Below are positions 34,514-42,157 of a stretch of DNA of 64,000 nucleotides, piece after piece. The notes beneath the pieces are model-generated. The model searched no databases. It was not told the DNA's origin and saw only the letters and a list, made by a program, of their open reading frames with translations. The DNA lies in NCBI GenBank assembly GCA_963706905.1, contig CAVPNY010000023.1, positions 186,001 through 250,000 of the forward strand. Direction: 5' to 3'. The first letter of the stretch is position 1. Every line of letters starts with the position of its first letter. The DNA is from CAVPNY01 sp963706905. Its GTDB lineage: Bacteria; Chloroflexota; Anaerolineae; Anaerolineales; UBA4823. The translations under genes were made by a program, and so were the position numbers.

Positions 34514-35803
34514 CTATAAATCTTCTGCTGGAGCCTCCGCTGCCTTTCCATTGTTAGGCAGCTTAAACTTGAACCACACCGGGATCACCGCCAGCAGCCC
34601 GATCCAGGCGGTAATAGCAAAGGGGAGGCGCGGGCTGTATCGCTCCCACAACTGCGCCCCAATCCACGGGGCTGGCAGTGAAACCACCCCCAGGCTGGTT
34701 TGGAACAGCCCAAACGCGGTGCCGCGCATCTTCTCCGGAACCGCTTTGCTGATCAGCGCGTTATAGGCCGGCGACATCAAACCTACCCCCAGCCCCAGCA
34801 CAGCCCAGGCCGCGGCGTACCCAACAAAGCCCTCCACCCGCAGGAAGATCATCAGGCCTGCGAATTCGAGCACAAAACCCAGGGCAATCGCCAATCGTTC
34901 GCTCTTCTTGTCCGCCAGCCAGCCGGCTGGCAGGGTTACCAGCATCATAAAGATCCCAAAGATCGACTCGAGCCAGCCGATCTGCTGGATGGAGAGCCCG
35001 CCAATGTCCTGCAGGTAGATTGGCATCAGGGTGAAAGACATCATGAAGGCCACGTCCCGTGCTCCGTCGGTGAGCAGGATCCAGGTGAGCAACCCCCCCG
35101 CCAAAACCATGCCGGTCATCAAGCCCAGGTTAGACTTCAGACTGGCTACAGTCAGCTTTTGCGTTTTAACCTCGCGACTGCGCGCTGCGGCGCGCGCCAT
35201 GGCGATGCGGATCACAGTTGCCACAAAGTACAGCCCTCCCGCCCAGGCCAGCATGATCTTGAAGCCGTAGGTGTCTGCCAGCCAGCCGCCCAGGGGCGGG
35301 CCAATGATATTGACGACAATGAAGATCGTCTCAGTGATGCCGAAAACCCGGGCGCGGTTCTTCTCCGCTGACTCTTCGGCGATGAAGGCGTTGAAGCTGG
35401 GCGCCACCAGCGAGCGGGTGATCGAAGACAATCCCTCACCGAGCAGCACCCACTGCCAGGTCGGCGCCAGGATCAACCCGACATAGGAGAACACCCCCGC
35501 CACGCTGCCCATTGCGATGCTGCGCAGCCGGCCAAGTGAATCGGAGATCCAGCCGCCCAGGATCTGCAAAGCCAGGGGGATAATTTGTGACAGGGTAAAA
35601 AACAAGCCAACCTGCAGCACACTGGCGTTTAATGACTTCAGGTACAGGGGCAATAATGGGCCGTACATGTTACCGCCCACGTTGGCCAGCACCATCGCCG
35701 CCATGAACCACATCATGCGGCGGGTCAACAGAGGTCCTGTCGAAGCCTCTACCTCTTCAGTCTCAGGTACTGCTGGTCCTTCCCCAGCGATCGGGGTTTC
35801 CAT
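34514..35803 (-). CDS. MFS transporter, probable drug or metabolite efflux
   Basis: Major facilitator of 429 residues with about twelve membrane helices. The loop 2-3 signature is GGWISDSLGRLRSIA and the equivalent second-half loop is AGWLADKKSERLAIA. Both termini are hydrophilic and cytosolic. The sequence resembles multidrug/sugar efflux MFS proteins more than importers. It lies seven bases before the preceding gene's stop-side neighbour in a run of acetyltransferase genes, all on one strand. This context favours export of a toxic compound or its acetylated form; the substrate is unknown. Confidence 0.85.
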   Translation of the reverse strand: METPIAGEGPAVPETEEVEASTGPLLTRRMMWFMAAMVLANVGGNMYGPLLPLYLKSLNASVLQVGLFFTLSQIIPLALQILGGWISDSLGRLRSIAMGSVAGVFSYVGLILAPTWQWVLLGEGLSSITRSLVAPSFNAFIAEESAEKNRARVFGITETIFIVVNIIGPPLGGWLADTYGFKIMLAWAGGLYFVATVIRIAMARAAARSREVKTQKLTVASLKSNLGLMTGMVLAGGLLTWILLTDGARDVAFMMSFTLMPIYLQDIGGLSIQQIGWLESIFGIFMMLVTLPAGWLADKKSERLAIALGFVLEFAGLMIFLRVEGFVGYAAAWAVLGLGVGLMSPAYNALISKAVPEKMRGTAFGLFQTSLGVVSLPAPWIGAQLWERYSPRLPFAITAWIGLLAVIPVWFKFKLPNNGKAAEAPAEDL

Positions 35804-35809
35804 GTGAAT

Positions 35810-36694
35810 TTACTCCACAACCTTCCGGTAAGTCCATAGCTTATTAACCGCTTGAAAACCCATCGAACGGTAAAGGCCTTGAGCAGCGAGATTGTCGCTT
35901 TCTGCGCCGACGATGGCGGTTTGCATCCCGCTGGCTTGCATGCGGCGCAGGCCTTCCAGCATCACCGCTTTCCCCAGCCCCAGGCGCTGAAAATCGGGAT
36001 GCGTGCCGACCGGCTCAAACAGCCCGACCCGGTTAACCGGGTCCAGCCAGCACATGCAGAAAGATGCCAGCCGTCCATCTGGCGCCTCGGTCACCAGGTC
36101 AAGTTCCGGGACATAGGCCGGCGAGCCCATGAAGCGCTGGTAGCGCGGCCAGTAAGCCTCGAACGTCTTCCCCGAGCCAAAAGCGGCATGGGAGGCCCTT
36201 GCCCGCTTCTGACCATCTTCCTCACCAACAACATGCCGCACCTGAAAGCCAGCCGGCAGGCTGACCGCCGGAAACGGTTCTGCCAGGCTGCGCACATAGG
36301 AGTACATATAATCCTCGCCGCCTACAAACCCGCGCCGCAATAGATGGCTGACCAGGGCGGCATCCTCCTCCAAAATCCACATCGTGCGGATATCCTTGCC
36401 CCCAGCCAGGCGCACGATCTGCGTGATCTGCTCTTCAGCCCAGGTGTACATCTCCTCTGCCAGCGCGCTGCCACGCTCTTGTGGCCGGACGAACACATCG
36501 AAAGTGCGCCACTCCGGAGAAAGCAGCGCCCAACCATCGAGCTGTCCATCCGGGCTCAGTTCCTCCCACAAGAAGATGGTCTCTCTCCAGTCCTGCGGCA
36601 CCGCTGGATAGTAAAACCACCAGTCCAGATCGCCGGTGTGCACGTAATACGTCCCGTTAGTTGCCTGGCGGCCATCGATCAGCAGCGATTTCAT
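35810..36694 (-). CDS. Double-domain GNAT acetyltransferase
   Basis: A 294-residue protein in two GNAT halves. The N-terminal half is degenerate (WFYYPAVPQDWRETIFLWEE, then FVRPQERGSALAEEMYTWAE). The C-terminal half has a good acetyl-CoA site: GTHPDFQRLGLGKAVMLEGL followed by VGAESDNLAAQGLYRSMGF. In the family the first half is structural and the second binds acetyl-CoA; here too only the second looks active. It ends six bases before the MFS gene start. The acceptor is unknown. Confidence 0.83.
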   Translation of the reverse strand: MKSLLIDGRQATNGTYYVHTGDLDWWFYYPAVPQDWRETIFLWEELSPDGQLDGWALLSPEWRTFDVFVRPQERGSALAEEMYTWAEEQITQIVRLAGGKDIRTMWILEEDAALVSHLLRRGFVGGEDYMYSYVRSLAEPFPAVSLPAGFQVRHVVGEEDGQKRARASHAAFGSGKTFEAYWPRYQRFMGSPAYVPELDLVTEAPDGRLASFCMCWLDPVNRVGLFEPVGTHPDFQRLGLGKAVMLEGLRRMQASGMQTAIVGAESDNLAAQGLYRSMGFQAVNKLWTYRKVVE

Positions 36695-36758
36695 TCTCTT
36701 TCAGATCTTGCTCGTCACGGTATGGGCGCGGGGATGGCAACATGACATCCGTATCCTT

Positions 36759-37772
36759 TCAGAGCGCCTGGGTGGCTAACTCCACTCCAGGGCGCAGCTC
36801 TTTTTCATAGATGCTGAACTGGCGGTTGGGGTCGGGTTGCATTCCGGCCCGCAGATACAGGCGGGTAGCGCCGGTCAGGTTCTCGGCGTCTACACCCAGC
36901 CCAACCTTGGATTTGCCACGTCGCTGAAATTCACCAAAAGCGTTATAGAGCAGGGCCAATCCCAGCCCGCGCTGCCGCCAGGGCTTACGCACCGCCAGGA
37001 TGGATACCCAGCCCATCTCCGGGTCATCGTGGGTGGTCATGCGGCATAGGCAGATGCCGGCGATTTGGTCTCCATCCAACGCCAGGAACCACAGCGAAGG
37101 GTCAAAATCCTGGCGCGACTTGTTGTGGTGCAGCCAGCGGGCGTATTCCTCTTCAAAAGGCCATTCCACGTGTCCCCAGTGATCCTGGAAAGCTTCGCGT
37201 GAGGCCGCAAAGACCGCTCTCTCATCCTGCCCAAGCCGCATGCTACGCACTGCGATATCCGCGGGCCATTGCGGCTGCGGGAGAGAATCATTCAGGCTGG
37301 TTACCATACGCAGCGAATGGCGCACCAGCTTGAATCCGCAGTTCCGGAAAAGCTCGTGCGCCAGCGGGTTGATATCCAGTGTATCCACCAACAGCTTGAC
37401 GCGCGCCTCGGCTGGGGCCTTCGAGATGGCCAGGCGGGCGCGTTCTTCCGCCCATCCCAACAGGCTGGTGCCAACCCATTTGCTGGTGTGAGCAGGGTGC
37501 ACCCGCCCCCAGCTGAAGATCTGCACATGCGGATCCTCGAGATCCCAGACCTCATAGTATCCGGCTATCGAGCCATCCGGGGCAAGCGCCAATCGGGTAT
37601 CTCTTTCAAGATCAAATTTCGGCGTGGTCCATTCGGGTACAAATTGATCCACTGAGAATTTCTCCACACCGATGACCTGTTTCGCATCCGCATTAAACAT
37701 GGCGATAACGGATTCAAGATCATCCATCCTCACAGGTCGGAGCGTGTATCCTTCGGGCAGTGGTGCGTGCAT
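36759..37772 (-). CDS. Double-domain GNAT acetyltransferase
   Basis: A 337-residue protein with two GNAT domains. The first carries HPAHTSKWVGTSLLGWAEER with a weak acetyl-CoA loop. The second has the better site, LAVRKPWRQRGLGLALLYNA followed by LGVDAENLTGATRLYLRAGM. It opens MHAPLPEGYTLRPVRMDDLE. The LGVDxxNLxGAxRLY phrase is shared with the gene at 33325, which supports a common origin of the cluster's GNATs. It lies between the ABC-2 permease and the next GNAT gene in the same direction. The acceptor is unknown. Confidence 0.84.
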   Translation of the reverse strand: MHAPLPEGYTLRPVRMDDLESVIAMFNADAKQVIGVEKFSVDQFVPEWTTPKFDLERDTRLALAPDGSIAGYYEVWDLEDPHVQIFSWGRVHPAHTSKWVGTSLLGWAEERARLAISKAPAEARVKLLVDTLDINPLAHELFRNCGFKLVRHSLRMVTSLNDSLPQPQWPADIAVRSMRLGQDERAVFAASREAFQDHWGHVEWPFEEEYARWLHHNKSRQDFDPSLWFLALDGDQIAGICLCRMTTHDDPEMGWVSILAVRKPWRQRGLGLALLYNAFGEFQRRGKSKVGLGVDAENLTGATRLYLRAGMQPDPNRQFSIYEKELRPGVELATQAL

Positions 37773-37825
37773 TTTTTAACTTCCTTCCGAAGTGGCAGGC
37801 TGGTGCTTACCAGCCTGCCACTCTA

Positions 37826-38653
37826 TTAACCATTGCGATGCAGTTTTCCGGTCCGCTTGGCGTAGCGTTCTGCCAATCCGAATACCCTCAAACCAAGCGG
37901 GATGGCGATCACGCCCATGATCAGGGTCGGCCAGATATATGGCCAGAGCTGCGTAGTGGCAGTGCCCTCCAGGAGCGCCAGGCGGGTGCCGTCCAGCACA
38001 TAGGTGGCTGGGCTGAACACTGCCATCTTCTGCAGGAACTCTGGCAGCACATTGATCGGGTAATACACACCCGATACCAGCAGCAGCACGGCAATAATCA
38101 CGTGCGTCATCTGCGAGCCGCGCTCCGGAAAGAGCAGCGGCAGGGTTGAGCCCATGATGCCCACGCCGATGAAAGACAGGCTGCCCGCCAGCATCATCAC
38201 CATCGCGCCGGTCAGGTTGGCCTTGCTTAAGTCAATGTCGAACAGGATTACGGTCACCACCAGGATAATGCCGGTGAAGAACAGGCTGTAGATCACCGCG
38301 AAGAAGGTCTGTCCAGACATATGGGTAAACCGCCGGATCGGAGCCATCAACGTATATTCAATGGTCCCCTCCCAGCGCTCGATACCGATCAGGTCAGTGA
38401 TCCAGTAGAAGATCAGCGAAAGGTAGCGCCACACCAGGGTGCCGACCACCAGGTACAGCACCAGGTAGCGCCCGTCGACGTTTTGACCGCCGCCCAGGCT
38501 TTCCATGCCCAGCCCGATGTAGCTGACCGAGAGACTGTTGGCGATCGAGTAGACCAGCCAGACCAGCTCCCAGGACCAGTAGCGCTTGACCAGGTTGGCG
38601 TTGCGCTCCACAAACGCATAAGTTGCTTTGAATTCACTTGTCAATGTAGCCAT
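37826..38653 (-). CDS. ABC-2 type transporter permease
   Basis: Membrane part of an ABC exporter, 275 residues, with about six helices in the ABC-2 layout: a first helix around WLVYSIANSLSVSYIGLGM, an amphipathic segment IERWEGTIEYTLMAPIRR before helix 3, then helices ending NVLPEFLQKMAVFSPATYVL. The ATPase partner is almost certainly the gene at 39942, with two acetyltransferase genes in between. Drug or lipid export is typical of the family; the cluster context favours drug export. Its ATG follows AGAGGTGC at good spacing. Confidence 0.88.
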   Translation of the reverse strand: MATLTSEFKATYAFVERNANLVKRYWSWELVWLVYSIANSLSVSYIGLGMESLGGGQNVDGRYLVLYLVVGTLVWRYLSLIFYWITDLIGIERWEGTIEYTLMAPIRRFTHMSGQTFFAVIYSLFFTGIILVVTVILFDIDLSKANLTGAMVMMLAGSLSFIGVGIMGSTLPLLFPERGSQMTHVIIAVLLLVSGVYYPINVLPEFLQKMAVFSPATYVLDGTRLALLEGTATTQLWPYIWPTLIMGVIAIPLGLRVFGLAERYAKRTGKLHRNG

Positions 38654-38679
38654 AATTGCACCTCTAATCTAACCAATCT

Positions 38680-39252
38680 TCAGGTCGTGTCTATCAGGTT
38701 CCGTTCCCATTCCTCGCGCAAGATCCCCATAAAGATTAAATCCCAGCGCCGCCCATCACGCCTCAGGCATTGGCGTATCCGTCCTTCGATCACAAAGCCC
38801 GCCTTTTCATAAGAGCGGATGGCGCGCTGGTTGTACTCAAACACGTTCAGCGAGACCCGGTGCAGGTTTAACTCATCGAAGCCGTACCCCAGGATGGTAC
38901 GCATGCCGTCTGTGCCGTACCCTTTGCCCCAGTACTCGCGCTCGCCGATGCCGATCCCCACCCAGGCTGTCCCCTGGTTCCACAGAATGCCATCCAATCC
39001 AACCAGCCCGATCAGGCGATCGTCCGCCAGAGTACGGATCATGAAGAAAAAGTTGTCGCTTTTTTCGGTTTCCACCAGGTCTTTCTCAAGCCATTCTTTG
39101 TGTTTCTTGATCGACCACTGGCGGGCTGGATCGAAATCCAGCAAGCGCAGGTATTCCGAATCGCGCGCCCAGCGAGCGAGATACTCAGCATCCGTTTCTG
39201 GGTTTGGGGCGACCAGGCGCACCATCTCACCAGATAGCAAGTCTTGTTTCAT
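38680..39252 (-). CDS. RimJ/RimL-type GNAT acetyltransferase
   Basis: Single-domain GNAT of 190 residues: DLLSGEMVRLVAPNPETDAE, then the acetyl-CoA loop IGEREYWGKGYGTDGMRTIL, and the C-terminal LNVFEYNQRAIRSYEKAGF of the RimJ/RimL/SpeG-like group. The start at 39252 is set by AGGAG seven bases upstream. A longer reading from 39408 would overlap the neighbouring GNAT. Relatives acetylate protein N-termini, polyamines or antibiotics; the acceptor is unknown. It lies between the ABC ATPase and permease genes with a paralogue next to it. Confidence 0.86.
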   Translation of the reverse strand: MKQDLLSGEMVRLVAPNPETDAEYLARWARDSEYLRLLDFDPARQWSIKKHKEWLEKDLVETEKSDNFFFMIRTLADDRLIGLVGLDGILWNQGTAWVGIGIGEREYWGKGYGTDGMRTILGYGFDELNLHRVSLNVFEYNQRAIRSYEKAGFVIEGRIRQCLRRDGRRWDLIFMGILREEWERNLIDTT

Positions 39253-39262
39253 CGGAACACTC

Positions 39263-39879
39263 CTAAGCTGCCAATCCTTGTTGTTCCTGCCATTCTTCAC
39301 GCAGTAGGCCAAGATAGAGGATGTCCCAACGCCGCCCATAGCGGTGCAGCGCCTGGCGCTGGCGGACTTCCTCCCGGAAGCCTGCCGCTTTGAAAACGTG
39401 CAGCGCAACCTGGTTGTACTCCGGGATCGAGACGCTCAGGCTGAACAGGTTGAGCTCCGCGTAGGCATACCGCAGGATCAAGCCTAAGGCTTCCGAACCG
39501 TAACCTTTACCTCGCTCTTGCGCGTCCGCAATCCCCAGGGAGACGAACGCGCTTCCGTTAGACCAGCTGATCCAGTGCAGCCGGGCGAAACCCAGCAGGC
39601 GACCGTATGGCGCTTCTGTCTCAGCGCGCTCATCCTCTGGCTGACGCAGCCGGATGTTAAAAGTAAAACTGGTCGTTCTTGTCGTCCATTTCTTGCTCGA
39701 GCTCGGTGTAGCGTTTCTTAATGCGGGCCGGCGACACCGGCCGCGCTGGATCTGCGCCTAATAGAGCGCAGATATTCGATATCGTGCGTCCAGCGTGCCT
39801 CGAGCTCAGCGTCATTCTCAGGGTCGAGAGGCGCCAGGTAGATGCGCCGCCCTACAAAAAGTGATTCTTGAATAATCAT
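39263..39879 (-). pseudogene. RimJ/RimL-type GNAT acetyltransferase, two frame breaks
   Basis: Paralogue of the neighbouring GNAT, about 205 residues when frames are joined. Segment 1 from the ATG at 39879 reads MIIQESLFVGRRIYLAPLDP to EARWTHDIEYLRSIR, then shifts near 39760. Segment 2 (PVSPARIKKRYTELEQEMDD) shifts again at a TTTT run near 39660. Segment 3 holds GRLLGFARLHWISWSNGSAF, the acetyl-CoA loop DAQERGKGYGSEALG, and the C-terminus ending EEWQEQQGLAA at 39263. As read the gene is broken. Two breaks in 600 bases could be decay or low sequence quality. Confidence 0.82.
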
Positions 39880-39941
39880 GAGTATCTCCACATCATCTCG
39901 TGCCCGCCTGCCCTGCCCCCCACCAGGCAGGCGAGCAATTC

Positions 39942-40796
39942 CTAGTTTTCCTGATCCTCGCTCACCAGGGCCTTGCCAGTCAGCTCAAGGAATACATCTT
40001 CCAGGGTTGGCTCGTGCCCGTTGCGAGTGATGATCTGTTTCAATGCCATCGGCGTGTCCAGGGCAACGATCTTGCCACCATCGATGATGGCAATCCGGTT
40101 ACACAGGTTATCCGCCTCCACCATATCATGCGTGGTGAGCAAGATAGTCGTCCCGTGTACCTGATTGAGCTCCTGGATAACGGCCTGCACCTCGCGTTTC
40201 GATCGCGGGTCGAGTCCAGTGGTCGGCTCATCGAGCAGCAGCAGGCGCGGGCGAGAGAGCAGGGCGCGGGCGATGGCAACCTTTTGCTGCATGCCGCGCG
40301 ACATCTCCTCCATTGGTCGGAAAATTGCCTTTTCTTCCAGCCCCAGGCGGGTCAGGATTTCGACCACCCGCCTGCGGGTTTCTCGCCCGTCCAGGCCGTA
40401 CAGGCGCGCCCCATAAAGTAGGTTCTCCATTGGAGAGAGCTTCTTGAAGAAGCTTGCTTCTACCGAGACACGGTTGATCAGGCGTTGGACTTCCATCGGA
40501 TAGCGCACCACATCCTGGCCAAAAACCAGAATCGATCCATCATCCGGCAGGAGCAGGGTGGCGATCAGACGGATCAGGGTAGATTTGCCAGAACCATTCG
40601 GCCCCAGCACCCCAAAGATCTCACCCTCTTGTACAGAGAAAGATATCCGGTCTACCGCCACAGTCAGGGGCTTATGGCCGTTGCCATTCTGATGGCCGTT
40701 GCCATTAACGCTTTTATGCCTGAGGCGCTTCCACCAGGCCTCACTTGATTTCCCAAATTGCTTATATACATGATTGACAATGATTGCATCTGCCAT
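39942..40796 (-). CDS. ABC exporter ATP-binding protein
   Basis: ATPase of an ABC-2 exporter, 284 residues. Walker A is GPNGSGKST (65-73), the signature is EMSRGMQQKVAIARAL (a variant of LSGGQ, common in drug and daunorubicin-type exporters), Walker B is LLLLDEPTTGLDPRS, and the switch His is in TTHDMVEADN. Residues 31-41 hold an odd Asn/Gly/His insert (NGNGHQNGNGH) between the first strands. A C-terminal ~40-residue tail ends EPTLEDVFLELTGKAL. It heads the cluster. Its AAAGGAGG ribosome site lies just after two hairpins of a leader region (40828-41049) that probably controls it by attenuation. Confidence 0.93.
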   Translation of the reverse strand: MADAIIVNHVYKQFGKSSEAWWKRLRHKSVNGNGHQNGNGHKPLTVAVDRISFSVQEGEIFGVLGPNGSGKSTLIRLIATLLLPDDGSILVFGQDVVRYPMEVQRLINRVSVEASFFKKLSPMENLLYGARLYGLDGRETRRRVVEILTRLGLEEKAIFRPMEEMSRGMQQKVAIARALLSRPRLLLLDEPTTGLDPRSKREVQAVIQELNQVHGTTILLTTHDMVEADNLCNRIAIIDGGKIVALDTPMALKQIITRNGHEPTLEDVFLELTGKALVSEDQEN

Positions 40797-40827
40797 AATA
40801 AACCTCCTTTGCGATTAACCCAAACCA

Positions 40828-40848
40828 GCCACGGGGCGCACCCGTGGC
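40828..40848 (-). promoter_or_regulatory. Second leader hairpin, sharing its stem with the upstream terminator
   Basis: GCCACGGG pairs with CCCGTGGC around a five-base loop, 32 bases before the ATPase start. The stem is the same as that of the terminator at 40875-40904. The 5' arm of the first could therefore pair with the 3' arm of the second as an alternative fold. There is no T-run after it. Confidence 0.6.
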
Positions 40849-40865
40849 CGGCGAAGGCACAAGAC

Positions 40866-40904
40866 AAACAAAAAGGCCACGGGGGCTGGAGCACACCCGT
40901 GGCC
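40866..40904 (-). terminator. Intrinsic terminator in the ABC-exporter leader
   Basis: On the minus strand GGCCACGGG and CCCGTGGCC form a perfect 9-bp stem with a 12-base loop, followed at once by TTTTTGTTTG. It stands between the leader ORF and the ATPase gene, in the position of an attenuator. The loop carries TGCTCCAGC, which is complementary to parts of the hairpin inside the leader ORF. Confidence 0.78.
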
Positions 40905-40929
40905 ATCTATAGTTAAGGTCCCAAACTAC

Positions 40930-41025
40930 CTAAAGATCACCAGGCGCACTCCGAGAAGGCATTGTTGCTCCGCTGGTTCCAGCGGCAACACGCTTCCGAA
41001 TGATGGTAGAGCTTTCCTCGAACAT
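40930..41025 (-). CDS. 31-codon leader peptide of the ABC-exporter operon
   Basis: A short ORF with a strong ribosome site (GGAGG eight bases before the ATG at 41025) and a TAG stop at 40930. It encodes MFEESSTIIRKRVAAG and then GTSGATMPSRSAPGDL. Residues 10-12 are Arg-Lys-Arg, the +X+ pattern known from macrolide-dependent ribosome stalling on leader peptides. Its codons overlap a strong hairpin (40964-40989, CCGCTGG/CCAGCGG extended by GTTGC/GCAAC) starting right after the RKR codons. It lies 26 bases upstream of the terminator stem. Translation-controlled attenuation is inferred; no family match is claimed. Confidence 0.65.
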   Translation of the reverse strand: MFEESSTIIRKRVAAGTSGATMPSRSAPGDL

Positions 41026-41055
41026 TAAGTACGCCTCCATTCCTCAAGTGCAGGC

Positions 41056-41085
41056 AGTTTACCACACACATCAAAATCGTGTCAA
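41056..41085 (-). promoter_or_regulatory. Promoter of the ABC-exporter / acetyltransferase cluster
   Basis: Minus strand: a perfect TTGACA at 41080-41085, an 18-base spacer and TAAACT at 41056-41061. The predicted start near 41049 gives a leader of about 250 bases containing the leader ORF, the terminator and the second hairpin. It lies immediately after the stop of the phosphatase gene, so the cluster is an independent transcription unit. Confidence 0.65.
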
Positions 41086-41122
41086 GGGGATTAATGCCAG
41101 ATTAACGGGCCAATTTCGAGAA

Positions 41123-42157
41123 TTATTGTCCGATTAGCTCGAACACATCTATAGTCTCCCCGCTTCGGTTAACAAACAGGATCATCAGGCTCGCTGGGCT
41201 GGCCTCAACCATTAACGCGCCGTAATCGTCGTTGTAGCGCACCAGGCTGCCTTCAACGGGGATGATAAATGGGTAGATCGGCGCCCCGCCCAGGCCATTG
41301 ACCAGGTATACAATCCCATCCCGTTCGATGCGCTCATAGGTGTGGTCGTGACCGGCCAGCACCAGGTCAGCACCCCACTCGGCAAATGGCCACTGCATCC
41401 AGTCAGTCGAGCCATGCGTGGCGGATGAATATGGCGCGTGATGAAAATAGACAATGTTCCAGGGTTCTGCCGAGGCCTCCAGGCGCTCCTGTAGCCAGGT
41501 TGCCTGAGTCGAACTGCGCCCCACCCCATCCGGCTCGCGCGAATCGCTATCCAGGGCAAAGAAGTGCAAGAAACCCCAGGTGAACTCGTAATAGCGCTCG
41601 TTCTCTGGCAGGGTGAAATAATCCAGATAAGGCTGGGCGGATTGAGAATCCCAGTCGTGATTGCCCAGGCTGGGGTAGAAGCGGTTCGTATCCGCCCCTT
41701 TGCCGTACTGTCCGGTATATGGGAAAATGAACTCGTGATAGAACTGACCAAGGTTCTCGTCGATCGTCTCGGCCGAACCTGATGGGTAGTTATTGTCACC
41801 GGCAGTGATCACAAAATCCGGGTTCCAACTTTTAACCAGTGCAGCCACGTCTGCTTCCGGCTGTCCTCCAGTGCCATAATCCCCAATCACCGCAAAACGG
41901 ATTACCGGGAATGGAGTTTCTGTCGGGGCAGGCGGGAGCGGCGTGATTGTTTCGGTTGGCTCCGCCGTGAAAGAAGGGGAAGGAGATAAAAAAGTAGGCG
42001 AAGCGGTCGGTTCAGGGGTGGCAGTGTTAGCAACAGTTGGAGGCGGCGTCGGCGGCAAGTTGCATCCCGCTAACACCAGGCTGAGCACAACCAGTGTCCG
42101 GCTCACCCAGCTCCGAGCCGCATAAAACCTCCGATATAAAAGAGTATCGAGGCTCAC
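41123..42157 (-). CDS. Secreted metallophosphoesterase lipoprotein (purple-acid-phosphatase-like)
   Basis: Two-metal phosphoesterase anchored outside the membrane. The lipobox ends at Cys32 (VLAGC), followed by a Thr/Pro/Ser linker to about residue 82. The catalytic domain shows AVIGDYGTGG, ITAGDNNYPSG, SLGNHDWD, VYFHHAPYSS and LAGHDHTYERI, the full set of calcineurin-like motifs. The length is 344 residues. Phosphate scavenging is likely, but the substrate is not known. Its start overlaps the stop of the upstream sugar-dehydrogenase gene by four bases, so the two lipoproteins are co-translated. Confidence 0.9.
   Translation of the reverse strand: MSLDTLLYRRFYAARSWVSRTLVVLSLVLAGCNLPPTPPPTVANTATPEPTASPTFLSPSPSFTAEPTETITPLPPAPTETPFPVIRFAVIGDYGTGGQPEADVAALVKSWNPDFVITAGDNNYPSGSAETIDENLGQFYHEFIFPYTGQYGKGADTNRFYPSLGNHDWDSQSAQPYLDYFTLPENERYYEFTWGFLHFFALDSDSREPDGVGRSSTQATWLQERLEASAEPWNIVYFHHAPYSSATHGSTDWMQWPFAEWGADLVLAGHDHTYERIERDGIVYLVNGLGGAPIYPFIIPVEGSLVRYNDDYGALMVEASPASLMILFVNRSGETIDVFELIGQ

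Noticed and set aside
40828..41049. Metabolite riboswitch upstream of the ABC ATPase
   Set aside because: The stems match no riboswitch class I know, whereas a translated leader ORF and terminator explain the layout.
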